64,000 nt of DNA, taken from positions 1,054,001 to 1,118,000 of the forward strand of contig NZ_CP066776.1 in the NCBI RefSeq assembly GCF_010681825.2, read 5' to 3'. Of the stretch, positions 8,047-16,700 are shown in pieces. The number at the start of each line of letters is the position of its first letter. The stretch's first letter is position 1. This DNA comes from Sulfuriroseicoccus oceanibius (GTDB taxonomy: Bacteria > Verrucomicrobiota > Verrucomicrobiia > Verrucomicrobiales > SLCJ01). A program made the translations under genes and the position numbers. A model generated the notes under the pieces. It was given only the letters and a program-made list of their open reading frames with translations, made no database searches and was not told where the DNA came from.

Positions 8047-8984
8047 TCCGGTTCAATGCGGCGGGCGAGTGTGAGCAGTCCGCCGTAGGGCGGTTTGCCG
8101 GGGGCATGGAGGCGTTGGTGGCGGAGGATCCGCAGGCCGAATGGCTTGAGGAGTGAGTCGGTGTCGGCGGGAAGGCCGGAGCGGAAAGGCTCGCCGTAGA
8201 ATGCGTTGACCATGAACTTGGTCAGGCGGCCTCCGGTGGTGTGATGGAGCCACTTCTCCGCCAGGTAGTCGAGGGCAAGAATGCTGCCTTGTGGAAGTTG
8301 GGAAAACTGATCGAGCGTGCTCTCGATAGCGGCGCGTTCAAGGTACATGGTGACGCCCTCCCAATGGACGTAGGTGGGGAGCTCCGGGTTGAACCCATGG
8401 TCGGTGAGGGCGTCGAGCCAGCGCTGGGATTCGAAATCACACGGGACGAAGTGGACATGGTCGTGAGGGATGCCTGAGTCTTTGATCGCGCGGCGCTTTA
8501 CTGCCTGGGTCGCGGGGGCATCGACTTCGAATAGGTCGAGTGATGCGTCGGCTTGGTAGGCGCGGGTATCCCAGCCTGCGCCGAGAATGACGAGTTGTTT
8601 GCAGTGGGGGAGGTGCTTTGACAATGAGCGGTCGAGGAACTCACAACGGGCGGAGACCAGGCAGTTCAGTGATGCGTGTTCCGGTGGGGGGAAGCGCAGC
8701 GGTGTTGGGATGAATCCGGAGACTTTACAGATCCAGACCTGGGGGAGGATGAACCATCGGAGCGTGGATGGGCTGCAGGCGGGGAGGTGGCCGGCGAGTT
8801 GTGCGATGAGTGGGTCATCGCGGGTGCCGATGAGGTGCATCAGCAAGCGTGTGGTGAATGGTTCGTATGTGGTGCCCGAGACCTTGCCCCGTTGGCGCCA
8901 TACCGGGACGATGTATAACCACACGCCAACCCACCAGCACGGGAGCAGAAGGAGGGAGAGGAGAGCGAAGACAAGTAAACGCAT
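8019..8984 (-). CDS. Ppm/LCMT-family class I SAM-dependent methyltransferase with membrane anchor
   Basis: A 321-residue protein with an N-terminal hydrophobic helix (residues 1-24) and a class I methyltransferase core. The SAM-binding glycine loop is VILGAGWDTRAY, the pattern of the leucine carboxyl methyltransferase (Ppm1/PF04072-like) group. FEVDAPATQAVKR supplies the acidic ribose-binding residue, and a GVTMYLE motif follows. Substrate unknown; bacterial members often act on polyketides or small acids. It overlaps queA tail to tail by 28 bases. The membrane anchor at the start is unusual for the group. Confidence 0.8.
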   Translation of the reverse strand: MRLLVFALLSLLLLPCWWVGVWLYIVPVWRQRGKVSGTTYEPFTTRLLMHLIGTRDDPLIAQLAGHLPACSPSTLRWFILPQVWICKVSGFIPTPLRFPPPEHASLNCLVSARCEFLDRSLSKHLPHCKQLVILGAGWDTRAYQADASLDLFEVDAPATQAVKRRAIKDSGIPHDHVHFVPCDFESQRWLDALTDHGFNPELPTYVHWEGVTMYLERAAIESTLDQFSQLPQGSILALDYLAEKWLHHTTGGRLTKFMVNAFYGEPFRSGLPADTDSLLKPFGLRILRHQRLHAPGKPPYGGLLTLARRIEPDHKINMQSP

Positions 8985-9102
8985 GGTGGTGGCAGGGGCT
9001 GTACCCTGTAGTTACGTCTGATGGGGTAATAATTCCGCAGGTTGGTGGGAAGGGCGTGTCGCGGAATGGCACTAACATAAGGTGTCTGGTCGTGTAGGGA
9101 GC

Positions 9103-9230
9103 GGCCTGCGGGGGCGTGAGGCGCCTTGGCGGTATCGTAGGCTTGGCCGGATTGGGGCGTCGATTAACCCAGGGTGTGGTCGCCTGAGGCTCCCGTCACC
9201 CTGGGCTGGTTTGCGTCTCCCTTTCAGGGA
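9103..9230 (+). repeat. Dispersed intergenic repeat, family A, copy 4
   Basis: Carries all family landmarks, including ACCCAGGGTGTGGTCGCC, GAGGCTCCCGTCACCCTGGG and CTCCCTTTCAGGGATGGATT in successive short blocks. It is preceded at 9051 by GGGCGTGTCGCGGAATGGC, a block that recurs at 9270, so copies 4 and 5 form a tandem pair with a period of about 219 bases. Confidence 0.82.
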
Positions 9231-9315
9231 TGGATTGACGGCGATGGGTCGTCAGTTAGATGTATTCGGGCGTGTCGCGAATGGTGCTAACCGAGGGTGG
9301 GGCGTCGTGTTGGGA

Positions 9316-9412
9316 GTGGCCGGCGGGTGGGTGATGCGGTTTGGCGGGATCGAAGGCTTGGCCGGGGATTGGTGGGCGTGTTTACCTGGGGTGGATTGCG
9401 TCTCTCTTTCAG
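9316..9412 (+). repeat. Dispersed intergenic repeat, family A, copy 5, left part
   Basis: The copy follows the family through GGCTTGGCCGG, the CCTGGGGTGGATT region and CTCTCTTTCAG, then stops exactly where the IS110 element begins. The rest of the same repeat reappears at 10604, so the element sits inside it. Confidence 0.82.
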
Positions 9413-9423
9413 CAACTCTGTTT

Positions 9424-10374
9424 CTAATTTTGTTTTATCGGCTCGAAATTGGGGTCGGAAAGAAGGCGGTTTACGAGTCTGACAAGCTTTCGGATCACGG
9501 CGGTGATGGCGACATGATGAGGTTTTCCTTTGGCGATCAGACGGCCATAAAATTCCTTCAAAATCGGGTTGTGGTTCGTGGCGCATAGAGCAGGCATGTA
9601 GAGGCTGCGCCGGAGTAAATGCCTTCCTCCGCGGACGTGCCTCTTGCCGCTATGAGTGCCGGTGTCTTTGTTGAATGGCGCAACTCCAACTAAAGCCGAA
9701 GCCTGGTTGTCGGTGATTGCGCCCAGTTCTGGCATTTCAGACAAGAAGACCGTGGATGCAGCCAGACCAAGTCCTTTGATCGACTCGATTTTGCGCTTCT
9801 TCTCACGCAGCACGGCGTCTTTCGCAATGAGTGTGTCGAGTTGCTTTTGGCAACGAGCAATCGCTCGCTCAAGGCTTTGGATTTGGGTCTTGAGCTCCTT
9901 CTTCACAAAGCTGTCGGTGACCTTTTGAAGGGCCGTTTTCTGAGCTGCAGCTTGGCGGGTGAAACGATCCTTAATCCTGGCGATCGCTGACATCTTCTCC
10001 TGCAGAGCTGTAGGTTTTACGCGGGATGCCGGGGTGATCGACTCTCCGAAGCGAGACAAGACCGTGGCATCCATCGCGTCAGTTTTCGCTGAGATTCCCA
10101 TGGCCTCGGCAAATGCTCGTGCTCGCTTTGGATTAACCAGGCTGATGGGAATGTTTAGCTCCAATGCTTGAGCGAGGAGGCACTTTTCATAGCCACCGGT
10201 AGGCTCACAGATGATGTGGATTTCGTCCTGTTGTTTGGATAGCTTGAGGAGCTCCGATTTTACCTTTGATGGAGTGTTGGGAACGGTCCAGGAGCGCTTT
10301 GTTTTGGGGTGATAAAAGTCGAGTTTATCTTTGCTGACATCGACGCCGATATAGTGTTTGTTCTGAGTGTTCAT
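9424..10374 (-). CDS. IS110-family transposase (DEDD recombinase)
   Basis: A 316-residue transposase, full length for the family (about 300-400). The N-terminal RuvC-like DEDD domain is seen in IGVDVSKDKLDF (first Asp), CEPTGGYE (Glu) and KTDAMDA (Asp pair). The C-terminal Transposase_20 domain has the helix-hairpin-helix-like SIKGLGLAAS and the segment ALVGVAPFNKDTGTHSGKR carrying the conserved catalytic Ser, followed by RGGRHLLRRSLY. In this family the two domains join a guide RNA (bridge RNA) to recombine donor and target DNA. ATG at 10374 lies in the 3' arm of the putative donor-loop stem of that RNA. No stop or frameshift is present. Confidence 0.96.
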   Translation of the reverse strand: MNTQNKHYIGVDVSKDKLDFYHPKTKRSWTVPNTPSKVKSELLKLSKQQDEIHIICEPTGGYEKCLLAQALELNIPISLVNPKRARAFAEAMGISAKTDAMDATVLSRFGESITPASRVKPTALQEKMSAIARIKDRFTRQAAAQKTALQKVTDSFVKKELKTQIQSLERAIARCQKQLDTLIAKDAVLREKKRKIESIKGLGLAASTVFLSEMPELGAITDNQASALVGVAPFNKDTGTHSGKRHVRGGRHLLRRSLYMPALCATNHNPILKEFYGRLIAKGKPHHVAITAVIRKLVRLVNRLLSDPNFEPIKQN

Positions 10375-10539
10375 CTGTATTTCAACCTTGGATCTACGAG
10401 CTCTCGGGCTCTTGCAACTCTACGAACTGCAGATGGATTTGAGGGAAACAGGCCTCCTTGCTGAAAGACGAGTTCAAGGACTCGAGGAGGAACGGAGTGA
10501 CTGTTTCAGCGATCGAGGTGGGGGTGGCCACCCCCACCT
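10372..10539 (-). ncRNA. Putative bridge RNA of the IS110 element
   Basis: Read on the minus strand from 10539. First comes a hairpin of 11-bp arms (AGGTGGGGGTG-type, 10516-10539). Next is a target loop closed by GAAACAG (10507-10501) and CTGTTTC (10451-10445). It holds left guide TTCCTCC (10492-10486), an inner hairpin CGAGT/ACTCG, and right guide TCTTTCAG (10468-10461). Then comes a donor loop closed by CATCTG (10435-10430) and CAGATG (10377-10372), with left guide AGAGTTGC (10421-10414) and right guide CCAAG (10391-10387). The target guides match the insertion-site flanks and the donor guides match the element's own ends. The order matches the published IS621 bridge RNA; exact 5' and 3' ends are not known. 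Confidence 0.82.
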
Positions 10540-10603
10540 TGATCAACCTCCGGTTTCGTATGAAACCGATGGAGCTAGGAATAGCTCAAATTGACCAACC
10601 AAG

Positions 10604-10655
10604 GGAGGAATTGACGCCGCCGCAGCTTAAGTTGGTGCCGTCCGGGCGTGTCACT
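10604..10655 (+). repeat. Dispersed intergenic repeat, family A, copy 5, right part
   Basis: Continues the repeat broken at 9412: GGAGGAATTGACGCCG here corresponds to GGATGGATTGACGGCG after copy 4. CGGGCGTGTC at 10641-10650 corresponds to the block at 9270. The remaining bases to 10764 show no gene. Confidence 0.8.
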
Positions 10656-10764
10656 CTTCATTGATGAGGGTTTTTTCGCTTGAGTTTGTGGGGGCGGCGT
10701 AGAATTTTCAAAGGACTGCGCCGTTCGTGTCGTTCATGGGCGGCGTGTTTTGTTGATTCTGATT

Positions 10765-11196
10765 ATGGCTCGTATGTTTTCATCCCCGGTTTTCCGCATG
10801 ACCCTGTGGGTCGTGTTGGTGATGGGATTGGCGTGCCGGCTTTGGGGGGATCAACAACACGAGCGGTTTCTGCTCGATGGGATGGATCACTGCGCCGAGG
10901 TGGTGGAGTGTGAGCCGTGCATGAGTCACGGCTGTTGTGGGGACGTGCCTGTGGCGCCTTCTCATTCGCATGAGGATGGGGATGATCACGCTCATGGGGA
11001 TTGCCCGTTGGGGCATCACCACCATCATCATTCGTCGCATGCGGCGGGGTGTTGCGGAGGTTTGTTTTGGATGATGCGGCATGACGCATCGGTGACTCTG
11101 CGTGCGCCCGGCGAGGTGCGTGTTGGGTTGCAATGGCCGCAGCACACGTCTGATTGCCGGGCTGTGGTGGCTTTGGACAAGCCGCCGATAATCTAA
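10765..11196 (+). CDS. His-rich exported protein at the head of a metal efflux cluster
   Basis: A 143-residue protein with an N-terminal membrane or signal segment (TLWVVLVMGLAC) and a Cys/His-rich middle: MDHCAEVVECEPCMSHGCCG, then H-S-H-E-D-G-D-D-H, and a natural run of six His (GHHHHHHSSH) followed by GCCGG. The composition points to periplasmic binding of soft or borderline metals such as Cu, Zn, Co or Ni. It lies 175 bases upstream of the TolC-like gene in the same direction, so it probably belongs to the efflux cluster. ATG at 10765 is used; an upstream TTG would add five residues. No family name is recognised. Confidence 0.65.
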   Translation: MARMFSSPVFRMTLWVVLVMGLACRLWGDQQHERFLLDGMDHCAEVVECEPCMSHGCCGDVPVAPSHSHEDGDDHAHGDCPLGHHHHHHSSHAAGCCGGLFWMMRHDASVTLRAPGEVRVGLQWPQHTSDCRAVVALDKPPII

Positions 11197-11371
11197 CGGG
11201 ATGCCCCGCGGGTGGATTGTGTCCGTCTGGCGGGAGGTGGAGGTGAGTTCTTTGGACAATCCTCCGGAGGTTTTGGGCCTGTCTAGGTGTTGGGCCCTGA
11301 TTCACCGTCTGTTGCGGTGTGGTTTCCCCTATAACGAGCCGGGGGTGTTGGGCTCGTGATGTGTGATTTTT

Positions 11372-12589
11372 ATGAATCGATTGATCCTTGTTTTAGTTTT
11401 GCTTGCGGGTGGTCTCTGCATGCCTGGTGGCGTGGCGGGAGAACCTGCATTGGTGGTGTCTCCGGGGACGGTGACGGAGTTGGTGCGTCGTGGGAACCCT
11501 GACCTGGTAGTGGCTCGGGCGCGGATTGCCGAAGCGCATGGGCGGTTGACGGGAGCGGGGCGATTGGCCAACCCGGAGCTCGAGTTCGAGATGCGTCATG
11601 ACCCATCGTTTGGCGATGGGGAGGTGGCGATTGAGTTGTCGCAGCGGATTCCGTTGACGCGGAGGTTGGCACTGGAGAAAGCGGTGGGTGCGGGTGACCT
11701 GGAAGTGGCGCGGGCCGAGGTAGCGGCGTTGGAGCGGGAGCTTGTGGCGGAGGCGCGCGGGTTGTTGGTCGACGTGATCATCCTGCGTGACCAGCGCGCG
11801 TTGCGTGAGGATCAGGCGAAGGTTTCGCGTAGTCTGGCGGAGTTTGTGCGGCGGGTGGCGGAGCGAGGCGAGGGCTCGGTGATTGATGCGGGGCAGGCAC
11901 GGCTTGATGCGACGCAGCTTGCCAGTGAAATCCGGCAATTGGATGCGGAAGAAGTGGCGGCGCTCGGGCGACTCAAGCGCTTGTTGGGCGTGGCTGCCGA
12001 GGCGTCGCTGCGGGTGGGGGGGGCGTTGCCTGCGCTTGATGAGGTGCCCGTCACAGCCGGGGAATCGACGCATCCCGACCTGCGGGTGGCGGAGCTGGAG
12101 GCGGATGTGGCCGGGCGTGGTGTGGAGTTGGAGAAAGCCCGACGGCTCGATGACGTGGAGGTTGGTTTGATCGGCGGGGTTGAACGGATTTCAGGCGGCT
12201 CGGATGAAGCGCTGCTCGGTTTGCGCGTGAGTCTGCCTTTGCCCTGGTGGAACCGAAACGAAGGCGCGATCGAGGAAGCTGCCGCCCGTCACCAGCGTGC
12301 GCTGCATGAGGTGGATGCGCTTGAGGCCACGATCTCCGGCGAAGTAGCGACGGCCCGTGCCGAGATGCGCGAATGGAAGGCATTGGCGGATGAGATCGGT
12401 GGCACGCTTTTGCCGATGGCCGACGAACAAACCCGGCTGGCGGACGCAGCCTTCCGCAATGGCCAGGGAGATCTGCAAGCGGTGCTGCGTGCCCGCAAAC
12501 AATTGATCCAACTCTCAGTGACGCGGCTCGACGCGGTGCGCCAGTTCCATCATGCGCGGGTGCGGCTGATGGCAGCGATTGGTCGCTAG
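11372..12589 (+). CDS. TolC-family outer-membrane efflux protein (CzcC/CusC-like)
   Basis: A 405-residue outer-membrane channel subunit for a tripartite metal efflux pump. The signal peptide is M-N-R-L-I-L-V-L-V-L-L-A-G-G-L. The mature part is mostly long amphipathic helices in two repeats, as in TolC: AEARGLLVDVIILRDQ in repeat one and ARAEMREWKALADEI in repeat two. The repeat-boundary motif SLPLPWWNRNEGAIEEA is typical of CzcC-type proteins. ATG at 11372 fits the signal peptide better than a GTG three codons upstream. The adaptor gene follows after 32 bases, so the two are surely cotranscribed. Confidence 0.88.
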   Translation: MNRLILVLVLLAGGLCMPGGVAGEPALVVSPGTVTELVRRGNPDLVVARARIAEAHGRLTGAGRLANPELEFEMRHDPSFGDGEVAIELSQRIPLTRRLALEKAVGAGDLEVARAEVAALERELVAEARGLLVDVIILRDQRALREDQAKVSRSLAEFVRRVAERGEGSVIDAGQARLDATQLASEIRQLDAEEVAALGRLKRLLGVAAEASLRVGGALPALDEVPVTAGESTHPDLRVAELEADVAGRGVELEKARRLDDVEVGLIGGVERISGGSDEALLGLRVSLPLPWWNRNEGAIEEAAARHQRALHEVDALEATISGEVATARAEMREWKALADEIGGTLLPMADEQTRLADAAFRNGQGDLQAVLRARKQLIQLSVTRLDAVRQFHHARVRLMAAIGR

Positions 12590-12621
12590 GAGTGAATAGG
12601 GAATTTTTTTCAGAACTTAAG

Positions 12622-13749
12622 ATGAAGTTATTTAATAAGATCTTTTCCGTCGCGGTTTGTGCGGCGGTGGTTGGCTTTGCACAAGGTGCGGAGGAAGCGT
12701 TGCCTCCGGGCTCGGTGATGTTGTCGGACATGGGGGCGGAGAACATCGGCCTGCAGACGGTGGAAGCGGATGAGGTGTCGTTTGAAACGACAGCGTTTGC
12801 GATCGGCCGGATCGAGGAAGTGCCGTCCAACCATGCGGTGGTGAGCAGCCGGATTGCCGGGCGCGTGATCGAGGTGCTGGCCTTGCCGGGTGACCAGGTG
12901 GAGAAGGGGCAGGTCATGTTGCAAGTGGAGAGCCGCCAGCCAGGCGATCCGCCGCCGGTGATCCCGTTGAAGGCACCGATCTCCGGGATGGTGACCCAGT
13001 CGCACACGCGTCTTGGCGAACCGATCGACCCGTCTGCGGAGGTTTTTGATGTGGTTGATTTGAGTGAAGTGTGGGCGGTGGCCCGGGTGCCCGAGCATTT
13101 GGCGGCGCAGCTGCAGGTGGGGGCACAGGCGAGGATCCGAGTTAGTGCCGTGGGCGGGACGGTGTTTGTCGGTGAGTTGTTACGTTTTGGAACGCAGGCG
13201 AACCTGGAGAGCGGAACGATTGATGCCGTGTTCCGCGTGCCGAACCCAGAGTTCAAGATGCGTCCGGGGATGCGTGCCGAGTTTTCCATTGTGCTCGATG
13301 CGCGCGACGATGTGCTGGCGGTGCCGCGCGATGCCTTGCAGGGCACGCCGACCGACCGCTTTGTGTTCATCCGTCATATCGATGCGCCGAATGTGTATGT
13401 GAAGACGCCGATTGTGGTGGGGGAGATGAACGATGAACTGGTGGAGGTGGTGAGCGGATTGTTCCTTGGAGACGAGGTGGTGACCCGCGGGTCTTATCCG
13501 CTGAGCTATGCCGGTGGCGGCGGGGTTTCGCTCAAGGAGGCACTCGATGCGGCCCACGGTCACGAGCACAACGAAGACGGCTCCGAGATGACCGCCGAGC
13601 AGAAGAAAGCCAAAGATGCGGCCAAGCAAGCGGCGGCTGGCAATGGAGGTGGGGGCAATCCGTTGCTCACCCGGTTCCTGATGATCGCCTGTGGCGTGCT
13701 CTTGGTTTTGTTGGTGGTGAGTGTGGCGACGCGCAAGCCACGTGACTAG
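12622..13749 (+). CDS. Efflux RND periplasmic adaptor (CzcB/CusB-like) with unusual His patch and C-terminal membrane helix
   Basis: A 375-residue membrane-fusion protein linking the RND pump and the TolC-like channel. Signal peptide MKLFNKIFSVAVCAAVVGFA. The barrel-sandwich halves are visible as SRIAGRVIEVLALPGDQVEKGQ and LKAPISGMVTQSHTRLGE; beta-barrel and membrane-proximal domains follow. After the normal end of the family fold it adds a His-rich stretch (AAHGHEHNED), a Lys/Ala/Gly linker and a hydrophobic helix of about 20 residues near the C-terminus. That would anchor the adaptor in the inner membrane at its C-terminal end, which is not usual. ATG at 12622 chosen for the signal peptide. 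Confidence 0.87.
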   Translation: MKLFNKIFSVAVCAAVVGFAQGAEEALPPGSVMLSDMGAENIGLQTVEADEVSFETTAFAIGRIEEVPSNHAVVSSRIAGRVIEVLALPGDQVEKGQVMLQVESRQPGDPPPVIPLKAPISGMVTQSHTRLGEPIDPSAEVFDVVDLSEVWAVARVPEHLAAQLQVGAQARIRVSAVGGTVFVGELLRFGTQANLESGTIDAVFRVPNPEFKMRPGMRAEFSIVLDARDDVLAVPRDALQGTPTDRFVFIRHIDAPNVYVKTPIVVGEMNDELVEVVSGLFLGDEVVTRGSYPLSYAGGGGVSLKEALDAAHGHEHNEDGSEMTAEQKKAKDAAKQAAAGNGGGGNPLLTRFLMIACGVLLVLLVVSVATRKPRD

Positions 13750-13785
13750 TGCCCGGATGGGTGAAACTTTACTTTTGATAGAACG

Positions 13786-16700
13786 ATGTTGAATCATTTG
13801 ATTCGGTTCTCGCTCGGCCACCGCATGATCATTGTGGTCATCGCGTTGCTGGTGCTGGTGACGGGAACCCGGACTGCAACCAACCTTCCTGTGGAGGTGT
13901 TGCCTGACCTTACCAAGCCTACGGTGACGCTGCTCACCGAGGCTCCGGGTTACGCCCCGGAAGAGGTGGAGACGCTGGTTACGGTGCCGTTGGAAAACGA
14001 ATTGATGGGCGTCAGCGGGGTGACGCGGGTGCGCTCCAAGTCGGACGCCGGGTTGTCGCTGATCTATGTCGAGTTCGACTGGGACGCGGACATTTACCAA
14101 GCGCGGCAGTTTGTTTGGGAGCGGTTGCAATTGGCCACGGAAACGTTGCCCGAAGGGGTGACTCCCTTCATGACCCCGGTGGCGTCGCTGATGGGTGAGA
14201 TCATGTTGATCGGGATCAGTTGTCCGGATGGAAGCGTGAGCCCGAGCGATCTGCGGACCGAGGCGGACTGGACGGTGCGCCAGCGCTTGAAGGGGATCCC
14301 CGGAGTGGCGGAGGTGTTGTCGATGGGGGGCGGGGTGAAGCAATTGCAGATCCAGCCGGATCCCAACAAGATGCTCGCGCACGACGTGACCTTTGATGAG
14401 GTGATGACCGCGGCGGAGGCGGCGGCGAAGAACACAACCGGCGGCTTCCTGACCACGCGTGCGCAGGAGATCATGGTGCGCAACCTGGGCATGACAACCA
14501 AGCCTGCGGACATTGGGCGCACGGTGGTAAAGTACGTAAACGACCGCCCGGTGACGTTGTCGGACGTGGGTGAGGTGGCCTGGGACCTTGAGCCGATGCG
14601 CGGAGACGCGGCGATCAATGGCGTGCCCGGCGTGATCGTGAGTGTCACCAAGTCCCCTGGGTTCGACACGTTGAAAATGACCGACAAAGTGAACGCGGCG
14701 ATCGAGGAGTTGCAGGATGCATTGCCCGCCGGGGTGGTGATCGAGCCGTTGTTTCAGCAGTCGGATTTCATCAACCACGCGATTGATAACCTGCTTGAGG
14801 CGTTGCGCGACGGGGCGCTGATGGTGTTGCTCGTGTTGTTTCTGTTTTTGCTGAATGTGCGCACGACGTTCATCACACTGATGGCGATTCCGCTTTCCTT
14901 CGGGGTGACGGTTTTGGTGTTCCGCTGGTTTGGGATCACTGTGAACTCGATGACGCTGGGTGGCGCTGCGGTGGCGATTGGAATGGTGGTGGACGACGCG
15001 ATTGTCGATGTGGAGAATGTGTTCCGGCGGTTGCGAGAGAATGCGATGTTAGCCGAGCCGAAGCCGAAGTTGCAGGTGATTGCGTCGGCGTCCGGCGAAG
15101 TGCGGAGTTCGATTTTCTATGCGACCACGCTGATCATTCTGGTGTTCGTGCCGTTGCTTGGGTTGAGTGGCGTGGAAGGGCGGTTGTTCACGCCGATTGC
15201 GATCGCCACGATGGTGAGCATGGCGGCGTCGTTTGTCGTCTCGCTGACGGTGATTCCGGTGTTGTGCTCGTTTTTGCTCAACCCGAAACCGGGGAAAGAA
15301 CACCGGGACGGCTTGGTGGTGCGCGTGCTCAAGGCTGGGTTCCGCAAGACCTGGCTGAAGCTGGCGTTGGATCATCCGGTGGTCGCCATTACCATTGCCG
15401 GGCTTTTGTTTGCTTTTGCCGCGGCGGTTTACCCGACGATGGGCAAGGACTTCCTGCCATCGTTCAAGGAAGAGACCGCGGTGGTGGCAACGACCGCAGC
15501 GCCGGGGACGTCGCTCAAGCAAACGACCGAGTTGTCGATGATTGGGGCGAAGATGCTGATGCAGATCGAGGGTGTGCGCAATGTGGGCTATCGCGTGGGG
15601 CGCGCCGAGCGGGGCGACCACGTGGTGCCGGTGTCGACGGTGGAGTTTGATATCGACTTCGAGCAGGGAGAGGACGCGCGGCCGCGGCAGGAGGTGTTGG
15701 ATGAGATCCGTGAAACGATGCGGGGCATTCCCGGGACGTTCAGTGTGCTGAGCGGACCGCTGGGAGATCGGATCGGCCACATGTTAAGCGGGGTGCCGGC
15801 GAAGGTGGCGATCAAGGTGTTTGGTCCCGATTTGGATGAGATCCATCGGATTGGCGAGCAGATTCAAAAGATTGCCAAAGAGATTCCGGGGCTGGAAGAG
15901 GCGAAGCTTGAGCAACAGGCGCCGATCCCCCAGTTGCGTATCGAGCCCGACCGCGAACGGGCCGAGGCCTACGGGATCAATGTGGGCGACCTCAACGACC
16001 AGCTTTCCGTATTGGTGGGGGGCGAGAATGTGGCGGAGCTTTACGAAGGGCAACGTACCATCGATCTGGTAGTGCGCCTTCCCGAGGCGTGGCGCGAGTC
16101 GCCGGAGAAGCTTCGTACCATGCAGATCCGCACGGCAAGTGGGGCCAGTGTGCCGCTCTATCAACTGGCTGATATCCGCGAGGCGACTGGACCGAATGTG
16201 ATCATGCGCGAAGACACCCAGCGCCGCTTCGTGGTGAGTATCAACCCGACCGCCCGCGATCTGACCGGGTTGATCAAGAAGCTCGAGCAACGGGTGGCTG
16301 CGGAAGTCGAGATTCCGCCCGGCTATTTCCTCAGCTACGAGGGGGAATTCATCGCTCAGCGCGATGCCGCGAACCGCATTCTGATCTCGGCGGTGGTGGT
16401 GCTGGTGGTGGTCGCGTTGCTACTTTACAGCTACTTCGGGACGCCGATTTTCGCGGTCCAAGTGCTGGCGGATATTCCTCTGGCGTTGATCGGTGGCGTG
16501 CTTTTCACTTGGCGCGAAATCGATAACATCAGCATTGCAACACTGGTGGGCTTCATTGCCGTGACTGGGATTGCCGCACGCAACAGTATCATGATGATCT
16601 CTCATTACCTCCATCTCATGCGCCATGAAGGGGAAGGGTTTACGCGGGAAATGATTGAACGCGGAACCTTGGAACGACTGGTGCCGGTGCTGATGACTGC

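Larger units (their letters stand above)
9413..10603 (-). mobile_element. IS110-family insertion sequence, complete, inserted in a family A repeat
   Basis: Boundaries come from the interrupted repeat. On the transposase strand, the left flank ends TTCCTCC-CT and the right flank begins CT-GAAAGAGA. A CT dinucleotide is therefore present at both junctions, as expected for the core of IS110-type recombination. The element is 1191 bases with one core copy (9413-10603). It has no terminal inverted repeats and no longer target duplication, both normal for IS110. The 229-base left end holds a bridge-RNA-like structure and the right end has only 11 bases past the stop codon. The undamaged transposase and clean ends suggest a recent, possibly active insertion. 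Confidence 0.9.

Noticed and set aside
10516-10539. Strong palindrome as a transcription terminator
   Set aside because: No T-tract on either strand, and its place in front of two guide loops fits a bridge RNA 5' stem better.
11013-11042. Hexahistidine segment as vector or tag contamination
   Set aside because: It sits inside a continuous frame with further natural His/Cys clusters and beside metal-efflux genes; no tag linker or vector sequence is present.
13180-14778. Minus-strand frame of 532 codons opposite the adaptor and pump genes
   Set aside because: Antisense shadow; plus-strand genes have clear family motifs.
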